Shown here: positions 18,962 to 28,868 of the stretch, one piece after another
Layout: each line of letters begins with the position of its first letter
How positions within the stretch are numbered: position 1 is the first letter of the stretch
Assembly (NCBI RefSeq): GCF_001277995.1
Contig: NZ_CP009220.1
Span: forward strand, 2,696,411-2,760,410
Direction of reading: 5' to 3'
DNA from: Corynebacterium deserti GIMN1.010
Lineage (GTDB): Bacteria; Actinomycetota; Actinomycetes; Mycobacteriales; Mycobacteriaceae
Length of the DNA: 64,000 bases
Position numbers and translations under genes: made by a program
Notes under the pieces: generated by a model
Databases searched by the model: none
The model's input: the letters and a program-made list of their open reading frames with translations, nothing else
What the model was told of the DNA's origin: nothing

Positions 18962-19963
18962 TTAGATCATTGGCATGATATACACGGCTATGACGATGCA
19001 GAACACCCACGCAAGGGCGAGAATCTGCAGGACGCGGTCATTCAATGCGACTTCATCAGGTGCGCCGCCGTCACCGGTGTCTACGCCAGCCGCGTAGCGC
19101 AAGATCGCGATGGTAAACGGCACCATGGAGATCTGGTACCACGGACCAGCGTCGTGGGACTGCTGGGAAAGGTCAAAGCCCCACAGCGCATAAGACATAA
19201 CCACAGCAGTTGCGGCCATGGTCCAAACGAAGCGCAGGTAGGTAGGGGTGTAGCTCTCTAAAGACTTGCGGATCTTGGCACCAGTGCGCTCATGAAGGAG
19301 GATTTCTGCGTAACGCTTACCGGAAGCCATGAACAGGGAGCCGAAAGCTGCGACGAGCAAGAACCACTGGGAAAGCTCGATGCCTGCAGCAACACCGCCG
19401 GCCATCGCACGAAGCATAAAGCCGGAGGAGACAAGCGCGATGTCGATCACAGGCTGATGCTTCCAACCAAAGCAGTATCCCAGCTGCAGGACGATGTAGA
19501 CACCAATGACTGCAGCCAACGAAGGGCCATCGGTTGCTAGGAAGGACAGACCGATCGCTGCGACGATGAGTACCACCGACATGGCATAGGCCATTCCCAC
19601 AGGAAGGATGCCAGCTGCGATGGGGCGAAAACGCTTAGTGGGGTGTGCGCGGTCGGCTTCGACGTCGCGGGCATCGTTGACCAAGTAAATGGCGGAAGCA
19701 CCGAAACAGAAGACGATGAACGCCAGGGCGACGTCCAGGATGGTGCGCTGGTTAAAGATGGCGTCGGCACCTGCAGCAAGGGGCGCTGCGAGGACGAGGA
19801 CATTTTTTACCCATTGCTTGGGGCGCAGGGCCTTGATCATGCCGTCGGCAAGATTCTTCGGTGGTTTGCGCTTTTTGTTGTCGGACTCCAGTGCCGAAGT
19901 GTGCGGCTCAGACTCCAGGAAGTCTTGGTGGTCGCGCTGGTTCTCAGCTACATGATCACTCAC
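18962..19963 (-). CDS. ubiA: Decaprenyl-phosphate phosphoribosyltransferase (UbiA family)
   Basis: 333 residues, UbiA-type polyprenyl transferase. The first Asp-rich motif, NDARDVEAD (residues 96-104), and about eight or nine transmembrane helices are visible. The enzyme transfers phosphoribose from PRPP to decaprenyl phosphate, the first step toward decaprenylphosphoryl arabinose, the donor for AftB and related enzymes. It matches Rv3806c in sequence type and position. The GTG start overlaps the TGA of the upstream PAP2 gene (GTGA), indicating translational coupling. A gap with a hairpin precedes aftB downstream. Confidence 0.93.
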   Translation of the reverse strand: MSDHVAENQRDHQDFLESEPHTSALESDNKKRKPPKNLADGMIKALRPKQWVKNVLVLAAPLAAGADAIFNQRTILDVALAFIVFCFGASAIYLVNDARDVEADRAHPTKRFRPIAAGILPVGMAYAMSVVLIVAAIGLSFLATDGPSLAAVIGVYIVLQLGYCFGWKHQPVIDIALVSSGFMLRAMAGGVAAGIELSQWFLLVAAFGSLFMASGKRYAEILLHERTGAKIRKSLESYTPTYLRFVWTMAATAVVMSYALWGFDLSQQSHDAGPWYQISMVPFTIAILRYAAGVDTGDGGAPDEVALNDRVLQILALAWVFCIVIAVYIMPMI

Positions 19964-20466
19964 TTCGTGGCCCTTTCGATTTTGTGGACAGTCTCTGCAG
20001 TGGCAGCACCCAACAATGCCCCTGCGAGCACGTCGGTTGGGTAGTGCACGCCTAGCACCATTCTGGACAACGCCATGACAGGAATTCCGAGCAAAGGCAG
20101 TGGTGATCGCGTAATGCGCGCGAGGTACACCATCGTCGCGGTGGTAGAGGTTGCATGTGAAGAAGGAAAGCTTAACTTGGAGGGAGTTCCAACACCAATG
20201 CGAATGACCTCATCATGTGGGCGTGGTCGACGAACAATGCGCTTGATAATTACTGACGCGGCATGACTCGCGAACGCTGCAACGAACAGACCCGCCCAGG
20301 AACGGCGACGCTTCTTGTCCAGTGCACCGCCGAGGATTCCCAGACCGAGCCACCCTGCTGCGTGCTCGCCGACAAGGCTCAGACCACGGGCAGCGGGGAT
20401 GACGCCGGGAGCGTCGACAAGCGTGTTCTGAATGGCAACCAGAATGTCTACTTCTTTATTGCTCAT
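19960..20466 (-). CDS. PAP2-family polyprenyl/lipid phosphatase (Rv3807c type)
   Basis: 168 residues from ATG 20466, which overlaps the last codons of glfT2 by 11 bp. The three PAP2 phosphatase signatures are present: K75-x6-RP (KRIVRRPRP), PSSH (101-104) and SRMVLGVHYPTD. Transmembrane segments surround them. In M. tuberculosis the equivalent gene sits between glfT2 and ubiA and is proposed to dephosphorylate decaprenylphosphoryl phosphoribose on the way to decaprenylphosphoryl arabinose. The overlaps on both sides (glfT2 and ubiA) support that role. Activity is inferred, not shown by sequence. Confidence 0.88.
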   Translation of the reverse strand: MSNKEVDILVAIQNTLVDAPGVIPAARGLSLVGEHAAGWLGLGILGGALDKKRRRSWAGLFVAAFASHAASVIIKRIVRRPRPHDEVIRIGVGTPSKLSFPSSHATSTTATMVYLARITRSPLPLLGIPVMALSRMVLGVHYPTDVLAGALLGAATAETVHKIERATK

Positions 20467-22426
20467 CAAACACCTTGCCCCATGCTTCACGGCTGACGAG
20501 TTCGGAGTGCGCGTTGCGGTAGGCGCGGCGGAGGTCGTCGAAACGCTCTGCTACCTGCTTCTGCAGGGCGATGGCTTCCTTGGCCAATTCCTTCGCCTTG
20601 TCGCGATCGCGCTTTCGGTACACAACTCCACGGCCATCAGCGGTGGTGACAGTGGCACCATCAACCCTGGACAGGCTGAACCAACGTGCCTCGATTGGGG
20701 CGAAGTTGGCCTGTGGCACCTCGTGGAACTCGGAGTTTTCCTTGGACAGCGAGTGCTTGAGTCCCTTAGCAAGCCACACCGCCTTCTTGATGGGAGCCAG
20801 GCGACCGCCGATGTCTTTGGTGGGAACGCCCGGCGCGCCAACTGCCTTAGGCACCTCGGTGGCGCTCGGCAACACAACAGCATCTGGGTAGGTCTTGCGG
20901 ATCGCAGCAACGCGAGGCAATGAGCTTTCCAGGATGTCGAAAAGATGGTCAGGACCTGCGAGGAAGTCCTTCATTGCCTCATTTTGGATGGCAACAGTGG
21001 AGTACTCAAGGCACAGCAAATGCTTGAAGGTAGCCTTCTGCATCGAACGAACAATGCCGTTGACGCTCCCCTCATGGTGAATCGCAGCAACAACAAGGCG
21101 GTTACGCAGGTGGAAATAAGCCTGCCAGTCGATGGCGTCGTCCTTATCGGACCAAGCCATGTGCCAAATCGCAATGCCTGGCCACGTGGCGGTTGGGAAA
21201 CCAGCCTGTCCAGCACGCAGACCATATTCGGCATCATCCCACTTAATAAACAGTGGCAAAGGCTGGCCGATCTGTTCTGCAACAACGCGTGGGATCATAC
21301 ACATCCACCAGCCGTTGAAGTCAACATCAATGCGTCGGTGCAGGTCACGGGAGTTTGGTGCGTCTGGCTTGTCGCCGAACTTACCGCGATCATGCAGTGG
21401 GTGCTTGGAGAAATCGTGGTCATAGTGAACATGAGGCGCAGAAGTCCACATGAAATCATGGCGACCGACGACCTCACCCATGGAGTGCAAGTGGCTGCGC
21501 TCCTGGAGGTTAAGCATTTGTCCACCGACCAGGATTGGGGACTTGGCGTAACGAGCTACCTGCAGTGCGCGAAGCACAGAATCTGGTTCGATGGCGATAT
21601 CATCGTCCATGTACAGGATATAAGGGCTCTTCGCTGCACCAGCTTCCCCTTCGCCGTCGACGCCGCCAAGTGCCTCAAACATGATGCGAGAGTAACCACC
21701 CGAGCCTCCGAGGTTGCCCTGGCGGAACTCGAAGAAACGGTCGCCGAAATGCTCCACTGCAGCCTTGTAGCCAGGCTCATCAGCAGGGTGTTTATTGCCC
21801 TGATCAGGCATGATGATGGTGTCGATGACGGCATCGACAGCAGAGTCAGAAGCGAGAGCCTCCAAAGCAGCCACGGCATCTGCTGGACGGTTGAAGGTAG
21901 GAATACCCACAGTCGCACGCGCCTCGAAGGGGCCAACCTCCGTACCGTCAGGCATGACCTGAGCCTGTGGAGCTACAGGAGCCCACCAACCGGCTTCCTC
22001 AAGCTTGGCATCCGACTCAGCGGTGACATCAAACCAGATCCAGCCACCGTCCTCGAAAGGTGCGAGAGAGACTTCAAACTCAATGGTGCCATCCTTAACT
22101 ACCGCACCCTCGATGCCAATGCGGGCACCATCAATCTTGGAACGGTACAGGTCAACACGAACTTCGCCAGACACATTGAGCTTCAAAACCACAGAATCAA
22201 GCTGTGACCAGCGACGCCAGTAGCTAGCAGGGAAAGCGTTAAAGTAAGTCTGGAAAGACACTTCTGCACCTGCAGGGATGGACACACTAAAACGGTCGTT
22301 CCATTCCAGGCGTTCCTTATTAATCTCAGCTTCCAGCAGGTATAGGGACCTGACATCCGCCGGCTCTCCGCGCCTCGGCAGGAGCACTCGCTGCAGCTGC
22401 TCAACCGCCAGGTTTGTTGCGCTCAT
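20456..22426 (-). CDS. glfT2: Galactofuranosyltransferase GlfT2
   Basis: 656 residues from ATG 22426 (a GGGTGAAG lies about 10 bases upstream; earlier in-frame starts lack a site). An N-terminal beta-rich domain is followed by a GT-A-fold family 2 glycosyltransferase with YMDDDIAIEPD (D274-D276, metal and UDP binding), the acceptor-side KWDDAEYGLR, and the WPGIAIWHM histidine. It polymerises the galactan of arabinogalactan using UDP-galactofuranose made by Glf. Length and motifs match Rv3808c. It heads the glfT2-PAP2-ubiA operon. The divergent space to 22717 (290 bp) should contain its promoter. Confidence 0.95.
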   Translation of the reverse strand: MSATNLAVEQLQRVLLPRRGEPADVRSLYLLEAEINKERLEWNDRFSVSIPAGAEVSFQTYFNAFPASYWRRWSQLDSVVLKLNVSGEVRVDLYRSKIDGARIGIEGAVVKDGTIEFEVSLAPFEDGGWIWFDVTAESDAKLEEAGWWAPVAPQAQVMPDGTEVGPFEARATVGIPTFNRPADAVAALEALASDSAVDAVIDTIIMPDQGNKHPADEPGYKAAVEHFGDRFFEFRQGNLGGSGGYSRIMFEALGGVDGEGEAGAAKSPYILYMDDDIAIEPDSVLRALQVARYAKSPILVGGQMLNLQERSHLHSMGEVVGRHDFMWTSAPHVHYDHDFSKHPLHDRGKFGDKPDAPNSRDLHRRIDVDFNGWWMCMIPRVVAEQIGQPLPLFIKWDDAEYGLRAGQAGFPTATWPGIAIWHMAWSDKDDAIDWQAYFHLRNRLVVAAIHHEGSVNGIVRSMQKATFKHLLCLEYSTVAIQNEAMKDFLAGPDHLFDILESSLPRVAAIRKTYPDAVVLPSATEVPKAVGAPGVPTKDIGGRLAPIKKAVWLAKGLKHSLSKENSEFHEVPQANFAPIEARWFSLSRVDGATVTTADGRGVVYRKRDRDKAKELAKEAIALQKQVAERFDDLRRAYRNAHSELVSREAWGKVFDEQ

Positions 22427-22716
22427 TGACGTATCTTCACCCTTCATTGAACTCACAATTATCTGGCTCAAGCGTAGTATCAGCATCCCAGATTCACAGA
22501 ACTTACGCGCCGAAGCCCACCATAGAAGATCCTGTCAATTGTATGAGTTTCCCAGTTAATGGGGTTTCGGGTGCATTTTGAGGCTTGTGGGGACAGTGAG
22601 CCAGATTACGATTTTCAGTTTTGGTCGCCGGTTTTGGTAGTGGCCTCCATGTTGAGATCTGGTCACGATTTGCTTTCCACATAGAAACCCCACCCCGTCG
22701 GACGTACTGTGGCGAT

Positions 22717-24141
22717 ATGAGCCTTCCAACACTGAACTCGACGTTAAACTTGACCAAAGTTACCAGTGGTCTCGCAGCGGGATCTCTACTTTTTCTCTCG
22801 GTAACGCTGGCAGGTCCGGCGAATTCTCAAGCCTCTCAAGCTACGGTGCAAGACACCATCGAAGTCACCGTGGACGATAAGGCGGATCAAATCGCGCCCG
22901 AAGATGAAGCATTTTTGGAAACCGACACCCTAAAGATCGATTTCCCCGAAGAAGTCACGGCTGTCCGCTACCTAACCCTTAGCGGTGGAAGCAACAATAT
23001 CAATGACGACGTGGAAGAAATTCTCCGCGCTGAGCATCCCGATTGGATCCAGGAAGATTCCTTCGCACCGGGCATCGTCATCATCGCCGTGGGGTTTGAT
23101 CCCAATACGATGGGAGCCTACGCCGGTAATGATGTTGCGGCAGCCACCGGAATTGCGGAGCAGGACCGCATTGACGGCATCACTGATTCCATGCGCCCGC
23201 TCCTCCAGGATGGTCGCACTGCCCTGGCCATGTTGGAAGGCGCACAATCAGTGGCGGATACATCGGTGGTTGCAAAATCCAACGAAGCCAGCGGTTGGTG
23301 GTTGGCCGGAATTCTCGGTGGCATCGCAGCACTTATTGCCGTAGGTGTCGGCTGGGCCGTAGGACACGAGCGCAAGAAGAAAGCGCAAACTGCCCGCGAA
23401 AACTTTAACTATGCGCAGCGCCACTACGGTGAGGTTGCACAGCAGCTCGACGGCATCAATGTTCGAGCTCACTCCCTGACATCCCCGCTAGCTAATGACG
23501 AACTGCGCCGCCAGTGGGAGGACGTCAACTCCCGATTCCTTGAAGTCAACGATATTTTCGGTGAATTGGATGGCCTGACCGCCGCTTCCGACAACAAGGC
23601 TTTCCACAAATCATCGGACAAGATCTTGAAGGCGTATCTGGCTGTCACTCAGATGGAGACTGCTCAGAAAAACATCGACACCCTCTACGACATGGAACAT
23701 GGCAACGAGGATGTACGCCGCCGCGAGCTCACCCGCCTACGCGAAGACATGCAAGAAGCCCGCCAAGACATTAACGACAAAGATACGGTTGTCGACGATA
23801 TCTTGCGCACCCTTATCCAACGCACCGAAGACCTTGCACCAAATTCCCCGAGCTTTATGGACGACTATTCTCGGATCATCCGCGATTACGGTGTGGCACT
23901 GCGAGGTGTGGAAAAGCAGCTTGATGAGGTCAAACAAACGACAGATCGCACTACCCCTGCCATTTATGATGACAACTGGCGCGTCGGCACTGGTTACAAC
24001 GCGTTCGTGCCGTACTACATGATCAGCACCTGGCACGCGGCCGACGTCAGCGCGGCTTCGGCAGCATCCTCCTCATCAGGATCTGCAAACACCTCATTTA
24101 GTAGTGGTTTCAGTGGCGCCGGAGGCGGTTCGAGCTGGTAG
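22717..24141 (+). CDS. Secreted/membrane TPM-domain protein (DUF5129-like)
   Basis: 474 residues from ATG 22717. Signal peptide (GLAAGSLLFLSVTLAGPANSQ), then a TPM-type domain of about 150 residues (VTAVRYLTLSGGSNNINDDV ... GIVIIAVGFDPN), one transmembrane helix (WWLAGILGGIAALIAVGVGW, about 190-215), a long charged helical region likely to form coiled coil, and a Ser/Gly-rich tail ending GAGGGSSW as in many TPM proteins. TPM domains occur in envelope proteins of uncertain activity; some have phosphatase-like folds. The gene is divergent from glfT2, and its 3' end overlaps the convergent PAP2 gene by 32 bp. Role unknown. Confidence 0.75.
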   Translation: MSLPTLNSTLNLTKVTSGLAAGSLLFLSVTLAGPANSQASQATVQDTIEVTVDDKADQIAPEDEAFLETDTLKIDFPEEVTAVRYLTLSGGSNNINDDVEEILRAEHPDWIQEDSFAPGIVIIAVGFDPNTMGAYAGNDVAAATGIAEQDRIDGITDSMRPLLQDGRTALAMLEGAQSVADTSVVAKSNEASGWWLAGILGGIAALIAVGVGWAVGHERKKKAQTARENFNYAQRHYGEVAQQLDGINVRAHSLTSPLANDELRRQWEDVNSRFLEVNDIFGELDGLTAASDNKAFHKSSDKILKAYLAVTQMETAQKNIDTLYDMEHGNEDVRRRELTRLREDMQEARQDINDKDTVVDDILRTLIQRTEDLAPNSPSFMDDYSRIIRDYGVALRGVEKQLDEVKQTTDRTTPAIYDDNWRVGTGYNAFVPYYMISTWHAADVSAASAASSSSGSANTSFSSGFSGAGGGSSW

Positions 24142-24619
24142 TAACTCCGTAGTACACCCCGCCGGCAACGAACGCTCCCAGCAGCCAACCGATTACAACG
24201 TCACTTGGCCAATGGACACCGACATAGAGCCTAGACAGTCCCACAAGTAGTGCCAGTATCCACACTGCGAGGCTCCACCACTTGTGGGCGCCCATGCCGA
24301 TGGCCAACCCAATCACCACCGCGAAGGCTGTCGCTCCAACCGCGTGCCCCGAGGGCATAGAGAAATTGGTTTCCTCGACCAGGTGAAGGGCAGCATCAGG
24401 GCGCGGACGTTCAATCACCTTTTTCCAAATATGGCTGGTCAGATTTGCCAGTCCCACCCCGGCGATGACGGGCACGAAGTGCTTGCGATTGAATACGCTG
24501 AAAATCGCCGCATAGATCAACATGAATGTCGGGCCGGTGAGCTTAGTAAATGCAACAATTAATGGGGTAAGCCAAGGGGCGCGCAGGCCAATGACGGCAT
24601 CAAGAATTGTTTGATCCAA
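24110..24619 (-). CDS. PAP2-family membrane phosphatase
   Basis: 169 residues with about five transmembrane segments and all three PAP2 signatures: KKVIERPRPDA, MPSGHAVG and SRLYVGVHWPSD. It resembles undecaprenyl-pyrophosphate or lipid phosphate phosphatases acting on the outer face of the membrane. It lies 10 bp after the related gene at 24630-25199 and is co-transcribed with it. The setting among arabinogalactan genes suggests a role in polyprenyl carrier recycling, but this is inference. The stop lies inside the 3' end of the convergent TPM gene. Confidence 0.85.
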   Translation of the reverse strand: MDQTILDAVIGLRAPWLTPLIVAFTKLTGPTFMLIYAAIFSVFNRKHFVPVIAGVGLANLTSHIWKKVIERPRPDAALHLVEETNFSMPSGHAVGATAFAVVIGLAIGMGAHKWWSLAVWILALLVGLSRLYVGVHWPSDVVIGWLLGAFVAGGVYYGVTTSSNRLRRH

Positions 24620-24629
24620 TGGGGTGTCC

Positions 24630-25199
24630 TTAGGAAAGAAACAGCAGATAGCTCAAGCCTGTTGCCACAGCTCCCGCCGCAACTCCAGCCCACAATTCCG
24701 CCATCGTGTGGTGCTTGATTCGAATACGTGCCCACGCCGTGACCGGGGTAAACAAAAGGCCAAGCAGCCACCAACTAGACACGGTCAGCCCTAAGAATGT
24801 TACCTGGCACACCCACAAGCCAACATGAACTGACGCCTTAATTTTCCGAGTGATCAGCCCGAACACCATGAGGAACACCAGTGCAGAGCTCACGCCTGCC
24901 CACATGATCCTCGGTGCATCTAGAAACGTAAACACTAGCAACAAAACAATTACGCAGACGATCACTCCAGCAAACACTGCCCCACGCTGACCACGCGAGG
25001 TGACGTGATGGTCTCCGAGTTTGCCCGCTTTGATCATGCTCATGATGAGGACCATCGGAATCACGCCAGTTCCCACTGCAGCGACAAGTCCTGGCCCCCA
25101 TGTACCTGTCACTGCACTCAGGATGAGGAAGAATGCGATGTTCAAAATCCATGGCGCGCAGATTTCACTGATTGCTCGGGCGATGACGTGGGAATTCAC
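24630..25199 (-). CDS. Polytopic membrane protein, degenerate PAP2-like
   Basis: 189 residues with six predicted transmembrane segments. The C-terminal part (KASVHVGLWVCQ ... KHHTMAELWAGVAAG) looks like the last PAP2 helices, but the K-x6-RP and PSGH signatures are not recognisable, so the phosphatase residues may be lost or diverged. It precedes the intact PAP2 gene by 10 bp and may be a transporter-like or regulatory partner. The divergent gap to 25493 (293 bp) should hold promoters for this gene and for the monooxygenase-like gene; I see no other feature there. Confidence 0.65.
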   Translation of the reverse strand: MNSHVIARAISEICAPWILNIAFFLILSAVTGTWGPGLVAAVGTGVIPMVLIMSMIKAGKLGDHHVTSRGQRGAVFAGVIVCVIVLLLVFTFLDAPRIMWAGVSSALVFLMVFGLITRKIKASVHVGLWVCQVTFLGLTVSSWWLLGLLFTPVTAWARIRIKHHTMAELWAGVAAGAVATGLSYLLFLS

Positions 25200-25492
25200 A
25201 AGAAGTCACTCTATCGCGCCTAAAGGCGACTTAGGCGCAGGCAAGTTAGGCGCAGGAAAAGACGTAAGAACCCCCGTGGTTCAACCACAGCTGACATACA
25301 GGAGCCACTACACAGGGGGTAAAAGTGCAGATGATAGTTTTGCTAAGTTTTCTACACTGACCATTCAATAACCGCACTCCTGTGACATTTACAGCCTTTA
25401 CAAACGGGGGCTATCGAATGATTCATGACACAGTATTTAGTAAAAAGTGAGTCACAACACAATCGTTGATTTTTCGATTATTAGGAGACCTC

Positions 25493-27316
25493 TTGACTCA
25501 CCACGATCTACACTCCGATCTACACTCCACTGCAACCGAGTGGCTCAAGGCACTCGAAACTGCAACCTCAGGCCCAGACGCCGCATCCGCAGCCAGTGCC
25601 GTCACTGAACTTTTTGAATCCGACGGATACTGGCGCGACCTATTGTCATTCACCTGGAATCTCACCACTGCAGAAGGTGCCGAGCAGATTGCTGACATGA
25701 TCAGCAATACATGGCCTGCCTCAACCATCACCAACACAACCCTCAAAGAGGAGCCGGCTGACGAAGGTGACGGCGTCACCCGGATCCACTTCTCCTTCGA
25801 CACCGCAGACTTTCACTGCACTGGCATCGCCCGCCTTCGCGGCGGCAAGGCATGGACGCTGCTCACTTCCGCACGCGAGCTCCTTGCGCACCCGGAGCCT
25901 AAGGGACGCCGACGCGAGCTTGGCGCTGTCCACGGCCAAAGCGAGGACACCCGCAACTGGACTGATAAGAAGAAGGATCGCCAGGCAGCACTGGGCGTCA
26001 CCGAGCAGCCCTATGTGCTCATCGTAGGAGGTGGTCAAGGTGGCATCGCGCTGGGAGCCCGCTTGAAGCGCCTCGGCGTACCTGCTCTCATTATCGATAA
26101 AGCAGATCGCCCTGGTGACCAGTGGCGCAGCCGTTATTACTCCCTCTGCCTACACGATCCAGTGTGGTACGACCATCTGCCATATCTAAAATTCCCGGAT
26201 CATTGGCCCGTCTTCACACCCAAGGACAAAATGGGCGACTGGCTCGAACACTACGTCGGCATCATGGACCTTGATTACTGGACCAACACCGAATGCGTCA
26301 ACGCCTCCTACAACGAGGACACCAAGGTATGGGACGTCACCGTCAATCGGGATGGCACCGAGCAGACCCTGCACCCAGCACAATTCGTCATCGCAACCGG
26401 CATGTCCGGCACCCCGAACCGCCCATCGCTTAAGGGCGAAGAGGACTTCAAGGGCGAAATCCGCCACTCCTCTGAACATCCTGGTGGAGACGGCGATAAG
26501 GGCAAGAATGTGGTCATCCTCGGCGCGAACAACTCCGCCCATGACATCAGCGCTGATCTGTACACCAACGGCGCACATCCAGTAATGATCCAGCGTTCCT
26601 CCACCCACATTGTCCGCTCAGAATCACTCATGCGCGAAGTCTTTGGCCCGCTTTATTCAGAAGAAGCTCTTGAAAATGGCATCGATACTGATACTGCCGA
26701 TCTCCTCTTCGCATCATGGCCATACAAGGTTCTGCCTGAAGTGCAAAAAGGTGCCTTTGACAAGATCCGCGAAGACGACAAGGAGTTTTACGACAAGCTG
26801 GAGAAAGCTGGCTTCCTCCTAGACTTCGGTGACGATGATTCTGGTTTGTTCCTTAAGTACCTGCGCCGCGGCTCCGGATACTACATCGACGTTGGAGCCT
26901 CCGAACTGGTGGCCGACGGTAAGATTCCAGTCAAGTCCAATGTGAGCATCGATCACGTCAAGGAAAACTCCGTTGTCCTCACTGACGGAACCGAGCTCCC
27001 CGCCGATGTCATCGTACTCGCCACCGGATACGGCAACATGAACAACTGGGCAGCCAAGCTCATTGATCAAGAAACTGCCGACGCCGTTGGTCCTTGTTGG
27101 GGATTAGGCTCCGACACCACCAAGGATCCAGGTCCTTGGGAGGGAGAGCTGCGCAATATGTGGAAACCTACCAAGGTGGAAGCGCTCTGGTTCCACGGCG
27201 GTAACCTCCACCAGTCGCGCCACTATTCCCGTTATCTGTCGATGCAGCTTAAGGCGCGGTATGAAGGCATGGACACACCGGTGTACAACAAGTCTGAAGT
27301 ACTAGAAAACGCATAA
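25493..27316 (+). CDS. Flavin-containing monooxygenase-like oxidoreductase with N-terminal NTF2-like domain
   Basis: 607 residues from TTG 25493, chosen because TTAGGAGA lies 5-8 bases upstream and no ATG fits. An NTF2/SnoaL-like region covers about residues 1-150. The FAD-binding Rossmann motif VLIVGGGQGGIALGARL (about 170) is followed by GDQWRSRYYSLCLHDP, an ATGMSGTPNRP segment, and a second dinucleotide motif VVILGANNSAHD for NADPH. This is the layout of group B flavin monooxygenases (FMO/YUCCA type). The substrate is unknown. A strong terminator follows. It stands alone, between the PAP2 pair and glf. Confidence 0.82.
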   Translation: MTHHDLHSDLHSTATEWLKALETATSGPDAASAASAVTELFESDGYWRDLLSFTWNLTTAEGAEQIADMISNTWPASTITNTTLKEEPADEGDGVTRIHFSFDTADFHCTGIARLRGGKAWTLLTSARELLAHPEPKGRRRELGAVHGQSEDTRNWTDKKKDRQAALGVTEQPYVLIVGGGQGGIALGARLKRLGVPALIIDKADRPGDQWRSRYYSLCLHDPVWYDHLPYLKFPDHWPVFTPKDKMGDWLEHYVGIMDLDYWTNTECVNASYNEDTKVWDVTVNRDGTEQTLHPAQFVIATGMSGTPNRPSLKGEEDFKGEIRHSSEHPGGDGDKGKNVVILGANNSAHDISADLYTNGAHPVMIQRSSTHIVRSESLMREVFGPLYSEEALENGIDTDTADLLFASWPYKVLPEVQKGAFDKIREDDKEFYDKLEKAGFLLDFGDDDSGLFLKYLRRGSGYYIDVGASELVADGKIPVKSNVSIDHVKENSVVLTDGTELPADVIVLATGYGNMNNWAAKLIDQETADAVGPCWGLGSDTTKDPGPWEGELRNMWKPTKVEALWFHGGNLHQSRHYSRYLSMQLKARYEGMDTPVYNKSEVLENA

Positions 27317-27332
27317 ACTAGTACAAGTAACC

Positions 27333-27364
27333 AAAAGAGGCTCCCCACCAGGGGAGCCTCTTTT
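27333..27364 (+). terminator. Rho-independent terminator after the monooxygenase-like gene
   Basis: A 14-bp perfect inverted repeat (AAAAGAGGCTCCCC / GGGGAGCCTCTTTT, loop ACCA) with A- and T-runs on both sides, so it can act in both directions and may also end glf transcripts. Confidence 0.92.
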
Positions 27365-27410
27365 GGTCGGAGCCTTATCGGTACCTCAAGTACCTCATCT
27401 AAACCAAGCT

Positions 27411-28667
<1,257 letters not shown>

Positions 28668-28868
28668 TTATCGGGGTTTACTTGCGTTTTTGCTGCCTGG
28701 GACCTTTATAGCACCACAGCCATTTTTGGACTTCTCACAGTTTTCTTATATTTCTTCGCCGACTCTACGAAACTCCAGTCACATAGGTACCATTATCCCC
28801 AGAAGTGCACTAGGCTTCTCAGTTGTTTCAATAGTCTCAGCCGCACCAAAATCATCAGGGAGTAAATC

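Noticed and set aside
20945..22207. 420-residue plus-strand frame opposite glfT2
   Set aside because: Antisense shadow: no ribosome site and no domain, and glfT2 fully explains the region.
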